Assembly: GCF_029813835.1 (NCBI RefSeq)
Contig: NZ_JARVKV010000002.1
Location: 124,001-188,000, forward strand
From: Streptomyces sp. DH37
Lineage (GTDB): Bacteria; Actinomycetota; Actinomycetes; Streptomycetales; Streptomycetaceae
DNA length: 64,000 nucleotides
Reading direction: 5' to 3'
The notes under the pieces: generated by a model
Seen by the model: the letters and a program-made list of their open reading frames with translations, nothing else
Told to the model about the DNA's origin: nothing
Database searches by the model: none
Program-made: the position numbers and the translations under genes
Shown: piece by piece, positions 29,196 to 36,690 of the stretch
How the letters are laid out: each line of letters opens with the position of its first letter
Numbering within the stretch: position 1 is the first letter of the stretch

Positions 29196-29684
29196 TCAGC
29201 GCAGGACCAGCACGTACTCCTCCACCCTCTCCCCCCGCGCCGCCGCGTGCCCGCCGCCCTCGCCGCAGCGCACGAAGCCGCACTTGTCCAGGACCCGCAG
29301 CGAGCCGTGGTTGTCCTTGGCCGCGCGGGCGTACAGCGGCCGGTGCGGATGCTCCGCCAGCAGGGCGGCCAGCGCGCGGCCGGCGATGCCGCGCCCCCAG
29401 TGCTCGCGGGCGATCCAGTACGTGACCTCGCGCCGGCCGGGCTCGTCCCGGGGCGCGTAGACCATGACGCTGCCGGCCACCTCCCCGTCGGCGAGCACGG
29501 TCCGCTTCACGACCGCCGGGTCGCCGAGGATCCGCTCCCAGCGGGCGTCGAAGGCGGCGCGGTCCGAGGGGTCCGCGACGGTGAACGCCGCCATCCGGTT
29601 GGCCTCCGGGTCGAGCTGGAAGCGGAAGAGGGACGGCAGGTCCGCGGGCACGGTCTCGCGCAGGACCACGGCGGGCGGGGTCAC
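29196..29684 (-). CDS. GNAT-family N-acetyltransferase
   Basis: 162-residue GNAT acetyltransferase of the RimJ/RimL-like type. The acetyl-CoA pyrophosphate loop is REHWGRGIAGRALAALL (Q/R-x-x-G-x-G/A variant) and the late Asn-containing helix is AKDNHGSLRVLDKCGF. The opening RETVPADLPSLFRFQLDPEANRMAAF is cut to LDPEANRMAAF, the signature of a subgroup that often acetylates small molecules. GTG start overlaps the NUDIX stop (GTGA) with GGGGAGG five bases upstream. Last gene of a three-gene coupled operon. Substrate unknown. Confidence 0.9.
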   Translation of the reverse strand: MTPPAVVLRETVPADLPSLFRFQLDPEANRMAAFTVADPSDRAAFDARWERILGDPAVVKRTVLADGEVAGSVMVYAPRDEPGRREVTYWIAREHWGRGIAGRALAALLAEHPHRPLYARAAKDNHGSLRVLDKCGFVRCGEGGGHAAARGERVEEYVLVLR

Positions 29685-30115
29685 GCCAGCCTCCCCTCGG
29701 CGCGCAGGTCGTCGAAGACCAGTTGGTCCACCGGCGGCACCAGGTCGCGGTCGGCGTACGTCAGCCAGCGGATCTCCTCGATCTCGCTGCTGGCGGCGAG
29801 CGTGCCGCGGTAGTCGCCGGTGTAGCAGGCCATCCGGACCACCACTGCCGGTGTGTCCGCGTCCACCGGCGCCTCGTACGTGCCCAGATGGGCGACCGTG
29901 CCGGGCACGATCGCCACGGTCAGCTCCTCCTCGACCTCCCGCAGCAGCGTCCGCTCGTCGCTCTCGCCCGCGTGGCGCTTGCCGCCGGGGATGTAGAAGA
30001 GGTCCTTGCCGCGCGTACGGGTGCCCAGGACCGCGCCGTCGCGCAGATGCACCCACGCCACCGTGTCGATGAGCCTTCGCGCGGGGCCGGATATGGGGTC
30101 GGCGGAGCCCGTCAT
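29681..30115 (-). CDS. NUDIX hydrolase
   Basis: 144-residue NUDIX enzyme hydrolysing a nucleoside diphosphate linked to another moiety. The Nudix box G-x5-E-x7-R-E-V-E-E-E-L is complete (GGKRHAGESDERTLLREVEEEL shortened here to ERTLLREVEEELT with the preceding GGKRHAGE). ATG overlaps the stop of the VOC gene (ATGA) and its own stop overlaps the GNAT start. Which nucleotide it cleans up is not predictable; 8-oxo-dGTP-like or ADP-ribose-like substrates are both usual. Confidence 0.92.
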   Translation of the reverse strand: MTGSADPISGPARRLIDTVAWVHLRDGAVLGTRTRGKDLFYIPGGKRHAGESDERTLLREVEEELTVAIVPGTVAHLGTYEAPVDADTPAVVVRMACYTGDYRGTLAASSEIEEIRWLTYADRDLVPPVDQLVFDDLRAEGRLA

Positions 30116-30504
30116 CGCGCGGCGCCCCCGTCCGGTCCGTGGAGTCCCGAGGTGCGCGGGGCGAACACGCCGAACTCGTTGCCCTCCGGGTCGGCCAGGA
30201 CGTCCCACCCCGTGCCCTCGCCGTGCCGCCGCACCATGGTGGCCCCCAGCGCGAGGAAACCGTCCGTGTCGCCCCACACGTCGAAGCGCACCCGGTTCCT
30301 GCCGGTCTTCGGGTCGGGCACCGGGGTGAACCAGATCACGGGCCCGGCGTCCTGCGGATGGTGGATGGCCACCGGCCACTCCGGCGGCTGGGGAGGGCGG
30401 CCCAGCGGCCTGCGGCGTTCGTACCCCAGCGCGGCGCACCACCAGTCGGCGAGCGCCTGGTGGTCGGCGGCGTCCACGACCAGGTCCTTGATGCGTGCGG
30501 GCAT
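30112..30504 (-). CDS. VOC-family (glyoxalase/bleomycin-resistance fold) protein
   Basis: 130-residue vicinal-oxygen-chelate protein with two beta-alpha-beta-beta-beta units: RIKDLVVDAADHQALADWWCAALGY (N-terminal, shortened) and NRVRFDVWGDTDGFLALGATMVR then WDVLADPEGNEFGVF, the last being the typical C-terminal metal-side strand. Such proteins are glyoxalases, dioxygenases or drug-binding immunity proteins. It leads an operon with NUDIX and GNAT genes, all joined by four-base overlaps. Confidence 0.88.
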   Translation of the reverse strand: MPARIKDLVVDAADHQALADWWCAALGYERRRPLGRPPQPPEWPVAIHHPQDAGPVIWFTPVPDPKTGRNRVRFDVWGDTDGFLALGATMVRRHGEGTGWDVLADPEGNEFGVFAPRTSGLHGPDGGAAR

Positions 30505-30553
30505 GCCGCCGAGCGTAGCCCGCGGCGGTGTCCGGATGGGGGATCATGGGGCC

Positions 30554-31219
30554 ATGAGCGCTGACCGGATCCTCGTCTTCACCCGGACCACCGGCTACCG
30601 GCACGACTCCATCCCGCACGGCGTGGACGCCTTCCGCGCCCTGGGCGGCGGCCTGGGCCTGGCCGTCGAGGCCACCGAGGACCCGGACGCCCTCGCCGCC
30701 GGCCTGGACGGCTGCCGGGCCGTGGTCTTCCTCTCCACCAGCGGCGAGGTGCTGACGCCGGGGAGCCGCGAGGCCCTGCGCGCGTACGCCGCCGGGGGCG
30801 GCGCCTTCGTCGGCGTGCACGCGGCGACCACCACCGAGTACGACTGGCCCTGGTACGGCGAGCTGGTCGGCGCCCGCTTCGAGCGGCACCCCGAACTCCA
30901 GCCGGGCGTCGCGGTGGTGGAGGACCGCGACCACCCCGCCACCGCACACCTGGACGCCGCCTGGCCGTTCACCGACGAGTGGTACGACTTCCGCGCCAGC
31001 CCGCGCGGCCGGGTGCGGGTGCTGGTCTCCGCCGACGAGTCCACGTACGAGGGCGGCGGGATGGGGGAGGACCACCCGCTGGCGTGGTGCCACGAGAACA
31101 CCGGGGGCCGCTCGTTCTACACCGCCCTCGGCCACAGCCCCGAGTCCTACGCCGACCCCGCCTTCCGGCGCCACCTGCTCGGCGGTCTGGCCTGGGCGGC
31201 CCGGCTCCCCCTGCCCTGA
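30554..31219 (+). CDS. ThuA-domain protein (trehalose utilisation family)
   Basis: 221-residue ThuA-like protein, a glutamine-amidotransferase-like fold found with sugar catabolism genes. It opens with [22 protein letters not shown], has [14 protein letters not shown] and [29 protein letters not shown] in shortened form [15 protein letters not shown], and closes with [28 protein letters not shown], shortened [11 protein letters not shown], all family hallmarks. Usually cytoplasmic and linked to keto-sugar metabolism. Start ATG 30554 preferred; ATG 30536 possible. Confidence 0.9.
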   Translation: MSADRILVFTRTTGYRHDSIPHGVDAFRALGGGLGLAVEATEDPDALAAGLDGCRAVVFLSTSGEVLTPGSREALRAYAAGGGAFVGVHAATTTEYDWPWYGELVGARFERHPELQPGVAVVEDRDHPATAHLDAAWPFTDEWYDFRASPRGRVRVLVSADESTYEGGGMGEDHPLAWCHENTGGRSFYTALGHSPESYADPAFRRHLLGGLAWAARLPLP

Positions 31220-31247
31220 ACCGGGCGGAACCGGGCAGGATGCCCCC

Positions 31248-31808
31248 ATGGTCACGATCCGGTTGGTCCAGGGCGACATCACCGAGCAGTCCGTCGACGC
31301 GGTGGTGAACGCCGCCAACTCCTCCCTACTGGGAGGGGGAGGCGTGGACGGGGCGATCCACCGCAGGGGCGGCCCGGAGATCCTCGCCGAGTGCCGGGCG
31401 CTGCGCGCCTCCCGCTACGGGAAGGGCCTGCCGACCGGCCGGGCGGTGGCCACCACGGCCGGCCGGCTTCCCGCGCGCTGGGTGATCCACACGGTGGGGC
31501 CGGTCTGGTCCCCCGTCGAGGACCGGTCGGAGCTGCTGGCCTCCTGCCACCGCGAGTCGCTGCGCGTGGCGCGCGAACTGGGCGCCCGCACCGTCGCCTT
31601 CCCCGCCGTCTCCACGGGCGTCTACGGCTGGCCGCTGGACGACGCGGCCCGCGTCGCGGTGCGCGCGGTGCGCGAGGAGGCCGGGCGGGACGGGGGAGAC
31701 GGGGGAGACCGGGTGGAAGGGACGGACGGAGCGGACGGGGCGTTCGAGGAGATCCGCTTCGTCCTGTTCGACCGGCGGGCCTACGACGCCTTCGCCGAGG
31801 CCCTGTGA
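31248..31808 (+). CDS. Macro-domain O-acetyl-ADP-ribose deacetylase
   Basis: 186-residue macro domain of the YmdB/MacroD class. Key blocks: [30 protein letters not shown], abbreviated to [19 protein letters not shown], with the catalytic Asp/Asn pair, and [21 protein letters not shown], the diphosphate-binding loop. It would hydrolyse O-acetyl-ADP-ribose or remove mono-ADP-ribose from targets. A Gly-Asp repeat linker (GRDGGDGGD) is inserted near residue 145. Only 28 bases after the ThuA gene, so probably co-transcribed. Confidence 0.92.
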   Translation: MVTIRLVQGDITEQSVDAVVNAANSSLLGGGGVDGAIHRRGGPEILAECRALRASRYGKGLPTGRAVATTAGRLPARWVIHTVGPVWSPVEDRSELLASCHRESLRVARELGARTVAFPAVSTGVYGWPLDDAARVAVRAVREEAGRDGGDGGDRVEGTDGADGAFEEIRFVLFDRRAYDAFAEAL

Positions 31809-31809
31809 C

Positions 31810-31841
31810 CGCCGCGCCCGGGTGCGGTACCGGGCGCGGCG
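31810..31841. terminator. Bidirectional terminator, 12-bp stem
   Basis: CGCCGCGCCCGG (31810-31821) pairs perfectly with 31830-31841 around an 8-base loop. It fills the gap between the convergent macro-domain and amylase-inhibitor genes. Confidence 0.8.
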
Positions 31842-31842
31842 C

Positions 31843-32154
31843 TCAGCGCTCGTCGCACAGGTCGGTCCGCACCGGGTGGTTGGCGTCCGTGCCGTAGCCC
31901 GCGAAGGTCACGGTGGCCCGCGGCTCCACGGCCCGGCAGGGGCTCGGCGTGCCGTCCGTGTAGAGCACCCGGACGGTGTGCGTCTCGGCGCAGCCGTTGG
32001 TGACGAGGGTGTAGCGCCAGCTCGGGGCGAGGGTGACGCACGCCGGCGCCTCGCCCGTCCCGGCCGCCACCGCGGGCGCGGCCGCCGCGGCGAGCCCGGA
32101 GAGGGCGAGGGCCAGGACGGTGAGCGGGGAGGCCATCCGTAGAGCGCTGAACAC
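31843..32154 (-). CDS. Secreted proteinaceous alpha-amylase inhibitor (tendamistat family)
   Basis: 103-residue precursor. A Sec signal peptide (about residues 1-30, cleavage after AVA) leaves a mature chain of about 72 residues. That chain aligns with tendamistat: CVTL then SWRY (the Trp-Arg-Tyr triad that blocks the amylase active site), NGCAET, T-V-V-Y, and the closing C-AV-P block. Four cysteines match the two disulfides of the family. GTG start with AAGGAG five bases upstream. It would inhibit animal-type alpha-amylases outside the cell. Upstream lies a MalR/Reg1-like element, so starch-linked expression is likely. Confidence 0.9.
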   Translation of the reverse strand: MFSALRMASPLTVLALALSGLAAAAAPAVAAGTGEAPACVTLAPSWRYTLVTNGCAETHTVRVLYTDGTPSPCRAVEPRATVTFAGYGTDANHPVRTDLCDER

Positions 32155-32207
32155 GCTGACTCCTTCACTTGGTTTCCGTGAGGTGCGACAGCGTCATCCT
32201 GCCGTCC

Positions 32208-32237
32208 GTGCAAGAGATTTCAGAATTTTGCGCAAGA
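32208..32237 (-). promoter_or_regulatory. MalR/Reg1-like amylase-type operator
   Basis: On the minus strand, CTTGCGCAA and CTTGCA lie 22 bases apart (two helical turns) in an AT-rich patch 54-82 bases before the inhibitor start. The CTTGC/GCAAG repeats resemble those upstream of Streptomyces alpha-amylase genes that MalR/Reg1 binds. Resemblance by eye, not by a scored matrix. Confidence 0.5.
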
Positions 32238-32302
32238 ACATGGCGTTACTTTTACCCTTCGGGCGTGCGCGGGCGCACGGACAGCAGCAAGGGCGCACGA
32301 AA

Positions 32303-32337
32303 GCGGCCGTCCCGGCGCCTCGCGCCGGGTCGGCCGC
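32303..32337 (-). terminator. Terminator of namZ
   Basis: 16-base arms 32303-32318 and 32322-32337 pair with one mismatch around a 3-base loop, starting 21 bases after the namZ stop. In the transcribed direction the stem is followed by TTTCG. It also separates namZ from the inhibitor promoter. Confidence 0.8.
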
Positions 32338-32357
32338 CTCGTGCCGTGAAAGGGGTT

Positions 32358-33641
32358 TCAGCGGTAGAGCAGATACGCGCGCCGCTTCCGCTCGAAGGCG
32401 CGGACCTCCCCCCGCCAGGCGGCCACGACCTCGTCCGCGTCCTTGCCCGCGTCGATCATCTCCCGCAGCCGCGGGGACCCGGAGAGCTTGTCGATCCAGA
32501 AGGGGCGCTTGGCGTCCCAGGAGTCCTGGCGCCAGGCGAAGTCGGGGTAGCGGCGCGCCTCCACCAGCATCGCCACCGCCGTGGGGATCGGCTCGTAGCG
32601 GCGCGGGTCGGTGACGTGGATCTGGACGCCCGCGCAGGTGGCGCCGGTGTGCTTGCCGAACGTCGGCACGAAGTACCCCTCGCGGAACCGCACGCCCGGC
32701 AGCTTCCGGGCGTTGAGCCGGTCGCCGTAGCGGTGGTCCAGGTACGGCGCGCCGACGAACTCGAACGGGCGGGTGGTGCCGCGCCCCTCCGAGAGGTTGG
32801 TGCCCTCGAAGTAGCCGGTCCCCGCGTAGACCACGGCGGTGTCCGCGGTCGGCATGTTCGGGGAGGGCGGCACCCACGGCAGACCGCTCTCGTGCGCGGT
32901 GGAGTACGGGTCCCAGCCGTGCACCGGCACGACCTCCAGCTCCGCCACCTTCCCGCCCTCGCCCTCCTTCGGCAGCAGCTCGCCGTTGAAGTAGCGGGCC
33001 AGCTCGCCCACCGTCATCCCGTGCTGCTGGACGATCACCTCGGCCCCGACGCCGGAGGTGAACTCCTCGGTCATCAGCGGGCCGTCGGCACGGCGCCCGA
33101 TCGGGTTCGGGCGGTCCAGCACCACGAAGCGGGCGCCGATGGAGCGGGCGGCGACCATCGCGTTGTACATGGTCCAGATGTAGGTGTAGAAGCGGACCCC
33201 GACGTCCTGGATGTCGAAGACGACGGTGTCCGCCCCGGCCCTGGTGAACAGCTCGGCCATCTTCGCCGCGCCCGCGCCGTACGCGTCGTACACCGTCAGG
33301 CCGGTGCGCGGGTCGGTGAACTCCGGCTCGGAACCGCCTGCCTGCGCGCTGCCCCGGAAACCGTGCTCGGGACCGAAGACCCCGACGATCTCCAGCTCGC
33401 TGCGCGCGGCCATGGAGTCCACGATGTGACCGGTGTCGCGCAGGACGCCGGTGGGATTGCTGATCACGCCGACCTTGCGGCCGCGCAGCATGGACCAGTC
33501 GCGGGCGGCCGCGACGTCGGCGCCGGGCACGACGCCCCGGTCGCCCGGCCGTCCTGCGGCGGTGGCGGTGGCGGGGGACAGGAGCGGTGCGGCCAGCGCG
33601 GCGGCCGCGCCGCCGGCGAGGAGTGAGCGGCGGGAAGGCAT
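32358..33641 (-). CDS. namZ: Exo-beta-N-acetylmuramidase NamZ-like (DUF1343)
   Basis: 427-residue DUF1343 protein, the family of Bacillus NamZ (YbbC), which releases MurNAc from the non-reducing end of peptidoglycan glycans. The N-terminus has a twin-arginine signal (PSRRSLLAGGAAAALAAPLL), so export folded through Tat is likely. Family blocks: GRKVGVISNPTGV, IVGVFGPEHGFRG, DTVVFDIQDVGVRFYTYIW shortened to FDIQDVGVRFYTY, VVLDRPNPIG and a late PAYLLYR-like end. It follows the lutABC genes on the same strand after 114 bases but has its own terminator. Role: wall-sugar recovery. Confidence 0.9.
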   Translation of the reverse strand: MPSRRSLLAGGAAAALAAPLLSPATATAAGRPGDRGVVPGADVAAARDWSMLRGRKVGVISNPTGVLRDTGHIVDSMAARSELEIVGVFGPEHGFRGSAQAGGSEPEFTDPRTGLTVYDAYGAGAAKMAELFTRAGADTVVFDIQDVGVRFYTYIWTMYNAMVAARSIGARFVVLDRPNPIGRRADGPLMTEEFTSGVGAEVIVQQHGMTVGELARYFNGELLPKEGEGGKVAELEVVPVHGWDPYSTAHESGLPWVPPSPNMPTADTAVVYAGTGYFEGTNLSEGRGTTRPFEFVGAPYLDHRYGDRLNARKLPGVRFREGYFVPTFGKHTGATCAGVQIHVTDPRRYEPIPTAVAMLVEARRYPDFAWRQDSWDAKRPFWIDKLSGSPRLREMIDAGKDADEVVAAWRGEVRAFERKRRAYLLYR

Positions 33642-33755
33642 GCCGGGAAGCTAGCCCCGTGCGCCGTGAGCGACAAGGGGCCACGCACGGTGGCAGAGGT
33701 GTAGAGCAATGGCGGGGCACCGACGGAGCAACCCCGGTCGCGCCCGCCCCGCCGG

Positions 33756-34421
33756 TCACCCCCCGGCTCGCTCCTCCACGAGGACGACCTCCAGGGTGCG
33801 CGGGCCGTGGACGCCCTCCACCCGGTCCAGCTCGATGTCGCTGGTGGCCGACGGGCCGGAGATCCAGGTCAGCGGACGGGCCGGGTCGAGCCGCTCCAGC
33901 GCCTCGGACACCGACGCCACCACCTGATCCGGGACGCGCACCACGCAGACGTGGTGGTCGGGGACGAGCGTGATGCGGCGGCGCCCCTGGTCGGGGCCGC
34001 CGTCCAGCACGATCGTGCCGGTCTCCGCGATCGCCACCGCGCACCCGGTCACCACGCTGTCCACCGCGTCCAGGTCACGCGCGGTGGAGGCCGCCCGGTC
34101 GGGGACGAGGGCGGCGCCGGCGCCCTCCAGCCACCGGGGCGGCAGGCCGGGCGGCACCAGCACCGTGCCGCTCCCGCGTTCGAGCAGCAGCCGGCGCAGC
34201 AGCGCGGGCAGACCGCCGGCGTCGGTGCGGTGCACCACGGCGCGGTAGTCCGCCAGGTTCTCCGCCAGCAGGTCGGCCAGCGCGCCGGACGCCGCGGCCC
34301 CGGACGGGACGTGGGCGCGCTCGTACTCCCGGGGGACGGGGACGCCGTCCGGCGTCTCGGCGCGCGGTACGTCCCGCAGGGCGCGGCAGATCCGGCCCAG
34401 CACCACGTCACGGCCGCTCAT
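33756..34421 (-). CDS. lutC: L-lactate utilisation protein LutC (LUD domain)
   Basis: 221-residue LUD-domain subunit of the LutABC L-lactate dehydrogenase complex that oxidises L-lactate to pyruvate. Signature blocks: DSVVTGCAVAIAETGTIVLDGGPDQGRR (shortened AIAETGTIVLDGG), LVPDHHVCVV, and SGPSATSDIELDRVEGVHGPR shortened to SGPSATSDIE and GVHGPR. ATG overlaps the lutB stop (ATGA). Last gene of the rhamnose-lactate run. Confidence 0.93.
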   Translation of the reverse strand: MSGRDVVLGRICRALRDVPRAETPDGVPVPREYERAHVPSGAAASGALADLLAENLADYRAVVHRTDAGGLPALLRRLLLERGSGTVLVPPGLPPRWLEGAGAALVPDRAASTARDLDAVDSVVTGCAVAIAETGTIVLDGGPDQGRRRITLVPDHHVCVVRVPDQVVASVSEALERLDPARPLTWISGPSATSDIELDRVEGVHGPRTLEVVLVEERAGG

Positions 34422-35926
34422 CGGGCACCTCCCTGGTCTCCCTGCTCTCCCCGGTCTCCCCGGTCGCGCTGCCACCAGTCGCGGAAGGACTCCGCGGGCA
34501 CCCGGGGCAGGTCGCGGCTCGCCGTCCACGCCCGGCCCGGTCCGGGCAGGCGGCGCGGGTGCAGCCGCCGCGTACGGGAGGCCAGCCGCTGGCCGGCCCG
34601 CAGCGCCGCCGGGTGCTCGAAGACCCAGCGGGCCGCCCGCATCGCGGCGCGCTCGGCGGCGTGGCCGCGGGCGGGGCGGATGGTCGTGCGCTGCCCGCGC
34701 ACCGTCGCCTCGCCGCCCTCCACGACGCGTTCGCGCAGATGGACCAGGACCCGGGGGATGTCGATCGCGACCGGGCAGACCTCGTAGCAGGCCCCGCACA
34801 GCGAGGACGCGTACGGCAGCGAGGCGTCCAGCTCCGTCGCCGTACCGCGCAGCAGGGGTGTGAGGATCGCGCCGATCGGACCCGGGTAGGCCGAGCCGTA
34901 CGCGTGCCCGCCCGCCCGCTCGTAGACCGGGCAGACGTTCAGGCACGCCGAGCAGCGGATGCAGCGCAGCGCCTGGCGGCCCACGGTGTCGGCCAGCGCG
35001 TCGGTACGGCCGTTGTCCAGCAGCACCAGGTGGAAGGCGCGCGGGCCGTCGGCGGACGCGGAGTCCGCGGCGCCGGTCCACATGGAGGTGTAGGGGTTCA
35101 TCCGCTCGGCGGTGGAGGAACGGGGCAGCAGTTGGAGGAAGACCTCCAGGTCGCGCCAGGTGGGCACCACCTTCTCGATGCCGACCACCGAGATCAGCGT
35201 CTCGGGCAGGGTCAGGCACATCCGCCCGTTGCCCTCCGACTCGACCACCACCAGCGTGCCGGTCTCGGCCACCATGAAGTTGGCGCCCGAGATCCCGACC
35301 TTCGCGCGCAGGAACTTCTCCCGCAGGTGCAGCCGGGCGGCCTCGGCCAGCTCGGCCGGATCGTCGGTCAGGCCGTCCGGCGCCGGACGGCCCCAACTCC
35401 CCATCTCGCGGCGGAAGATGTCGCGGACCTCGCCGCGGTTGCGGTGGATGGCCGGGACGAGGATGTGCGAGGGCAGGTCGTCGCCGAGCTGGACGATCAG
35501 CTCGGCCAGGTCGGTCTCGTAGGCGCGGATCCCGGCCGCCTCCAGCGCGGCGTTGAGGCCGATCTCCTGGGTGGCCATCGACTTGACCTTGACCACCTCG
35601 GTCTCGCCCGTGGCGCGCACCAGGTCCGTGACGATCCGGTTGGCCCCGGCCGCGTCGGCCGCCCAGTGGACGGTGCCGCCCGCGGCGGTCACGGCCTCCT
35701 CCAGCTGCTCCAGGTAGTGGTCGAGGTGGCGCAGCGTGCGGTCCTTGATCGCGGCGCCGGCCGCCCGCAGCCGGTCCCAGTCCGGCAGTTCGGCGACGGC
35801 CTTCGCGCGCTTGGCGCGGATGGTGCCGGTGGCGTGTCGCAGGTTGCCGCGCAGCCGCGCGTCACGGGTGGCCGCGGCGGCCGCCTCGGGGAAGGCGGGC
35901 ATGCCCAGGAACGTACCGCCGCTCAT
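34418..35926 (-). CDS. lutB: L-lactate utilisation iron-sulfur protein LutB
   Basis: 502-residue LutB. N-terminal LUD-like half (VKVKSMATQEIGLNAALEAAG shortened to KSMATQEIGLN), then two [4Fe-4S] ferredoxin motifs: CIRCSACLNVCPVY and CGACYEVCPVAIDIP. Electrons from lactate pass through these clusters. ATG 35926 overlaps the lutA stop by four bases; an upstream extension of the frame is antisense-like and was rejected. Operon with lutA and lutC. Confidence 0.95.
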   Translation of the reverse strand: MSGGTFLGMPAFPEAAAAATRDARLRGNLRHATGTIRAKRAKAVAELPDWDRLRAAGAAIKDRTLRHLDHYLEQLEEAVTAAGGTVHWAADAAGANRIVTDLVRATGETEVVKVKSMATQEIGLNAALEAAGIRAYETDLAELIVQLGDDLPSHILVPAIHRNRGEVRDIFRREMGSWGRPAPDGLTDDPAELAEAARLHLREKFLRAKVGISGANFMVAETGTLVVVESEGNGRMCLTLPETLISVVGIEKVVPTWRDLEVFLQLLPRSSTAERMNPYTSMWTGAADSASADGPRAFHLVLLDNGRTDALADTVGRQALRCIRCSACLNVCPVYERAGGHAYGSAYPGPIGAILTPLLRGTATELDASLPYASSLCGACYEVCPVAIDIPRVLVHLRERVVEGGEATVRGQRTTIRPARGHAAERAAMRAARWVFEHPAALRAGQRLASRTRRLHPRRLPGPGRAWTASRDLPRVPAESFRDWWQRDRGDRGEQGDQGGAR

Positions 35927-36690
35927 CGCGCCGCCTCCTCCGCTTCGTCCCGCGCCGTGCCGTCCCCCGTGGCGGCCAGGATCTCGGCGAGGTGGACGGG
36001 CCGGACGGTGGAGCCCCGCCGGGACAGGGTGCCGCCGATGTGCATCAGGCAGGAGTTGTCCACCGCGCACACCGCCTCCGCTCCCGTGCCCTCGATGCTG
36101 CGCGCCTTGTCCGCGCCCATCGCCGCCGACACCGCCGCGTTCTTCACCGCGAAGGTCCCGCCGAAACCGCAGCACTCCTCCGCGCCCGGCAGCTCGACCA
36201 GCTCCAGGCCGCGCACGTTCTCCAGCAGCCGCCGGGGCCGGTCGCCCAGCCCCAGCGTCCGCAGGCCGTGGCAGGTCGGGTGGTAGGTGACGGTGTGCGG
36301 GTAGTAGGCGCCCACGTCCGTCACCCCCAGCACGTCCACCAGGAACTCGCTCAGTTCACACGTCCTGGCGGCCACCTCGGCCACGGCCTCCGCCGCCGGG
36401 CCGCCGAAGGCCCGGGCGGCGACGCGCGGATGGTTCTCCCGCACCATCGCCGCGCACGAGCCGGACGGGGTGACGACGTGGTCGTAGCCGCGGAAGACCT
36501 CGGCGAAGCGGCGCACCAGCGGCTCGGTCTCGCGCCGGTAGCCGGTGTTGAACTGCGGCTGCCCGCAGCAGCTCTGGGCGAGGGGGAAGTCCACCTCCAC
36601 CCCCAGCCGCTCCAGCAGGGCGACCGCGGCCCGCCCGGTGCCGGGATAGAGCGTGTCGGTCACACACGTCACGAACAGTGCTACGCGCAT
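35923..36690 (-). CDS. lutA: L-lactate utilisation protein LutA (CCG-domain subunit)
   Basis: 255-residue LutA with two cysteine-rich CCG domains, QSCCGQPQFNTGYR and EECCGFGGTFAVKN, plus the preceding SGSCAAMVRENH and PTCHGLRTLG, which bind an iron-sulfur centre as in glycolate oxidase GlcF and heterodisulfide reductase HdrB. First lut gene; its start overlaps the end of rhaB by 10 bases, directly tying lactate oxidation to rhamnose breakdown. Confidence 0.95.
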   Translation of the reverse strand: MRVALFVTCVTDTLYPGTGRAAVALLERLGVEVDFPLAQSCCGQPQFNTGYRRETEPLVRRFAEVFRGYDHVVTPSGSCAAMVRENHPRVAARAFGGPAAEAVAEVAARTCELSEFLVDVLGVTDVGAYYPHTVTYHPTCHGLRTLGLGDRPRRLLENVRGLELVELPGAEECCGFGGTFAVKNAAVSAAMGADKARSIEGTGAEAVCAVDNSCLMHIGGTLSRRGSTVRPVHLAEILAATGDGTARDEAEEAAR

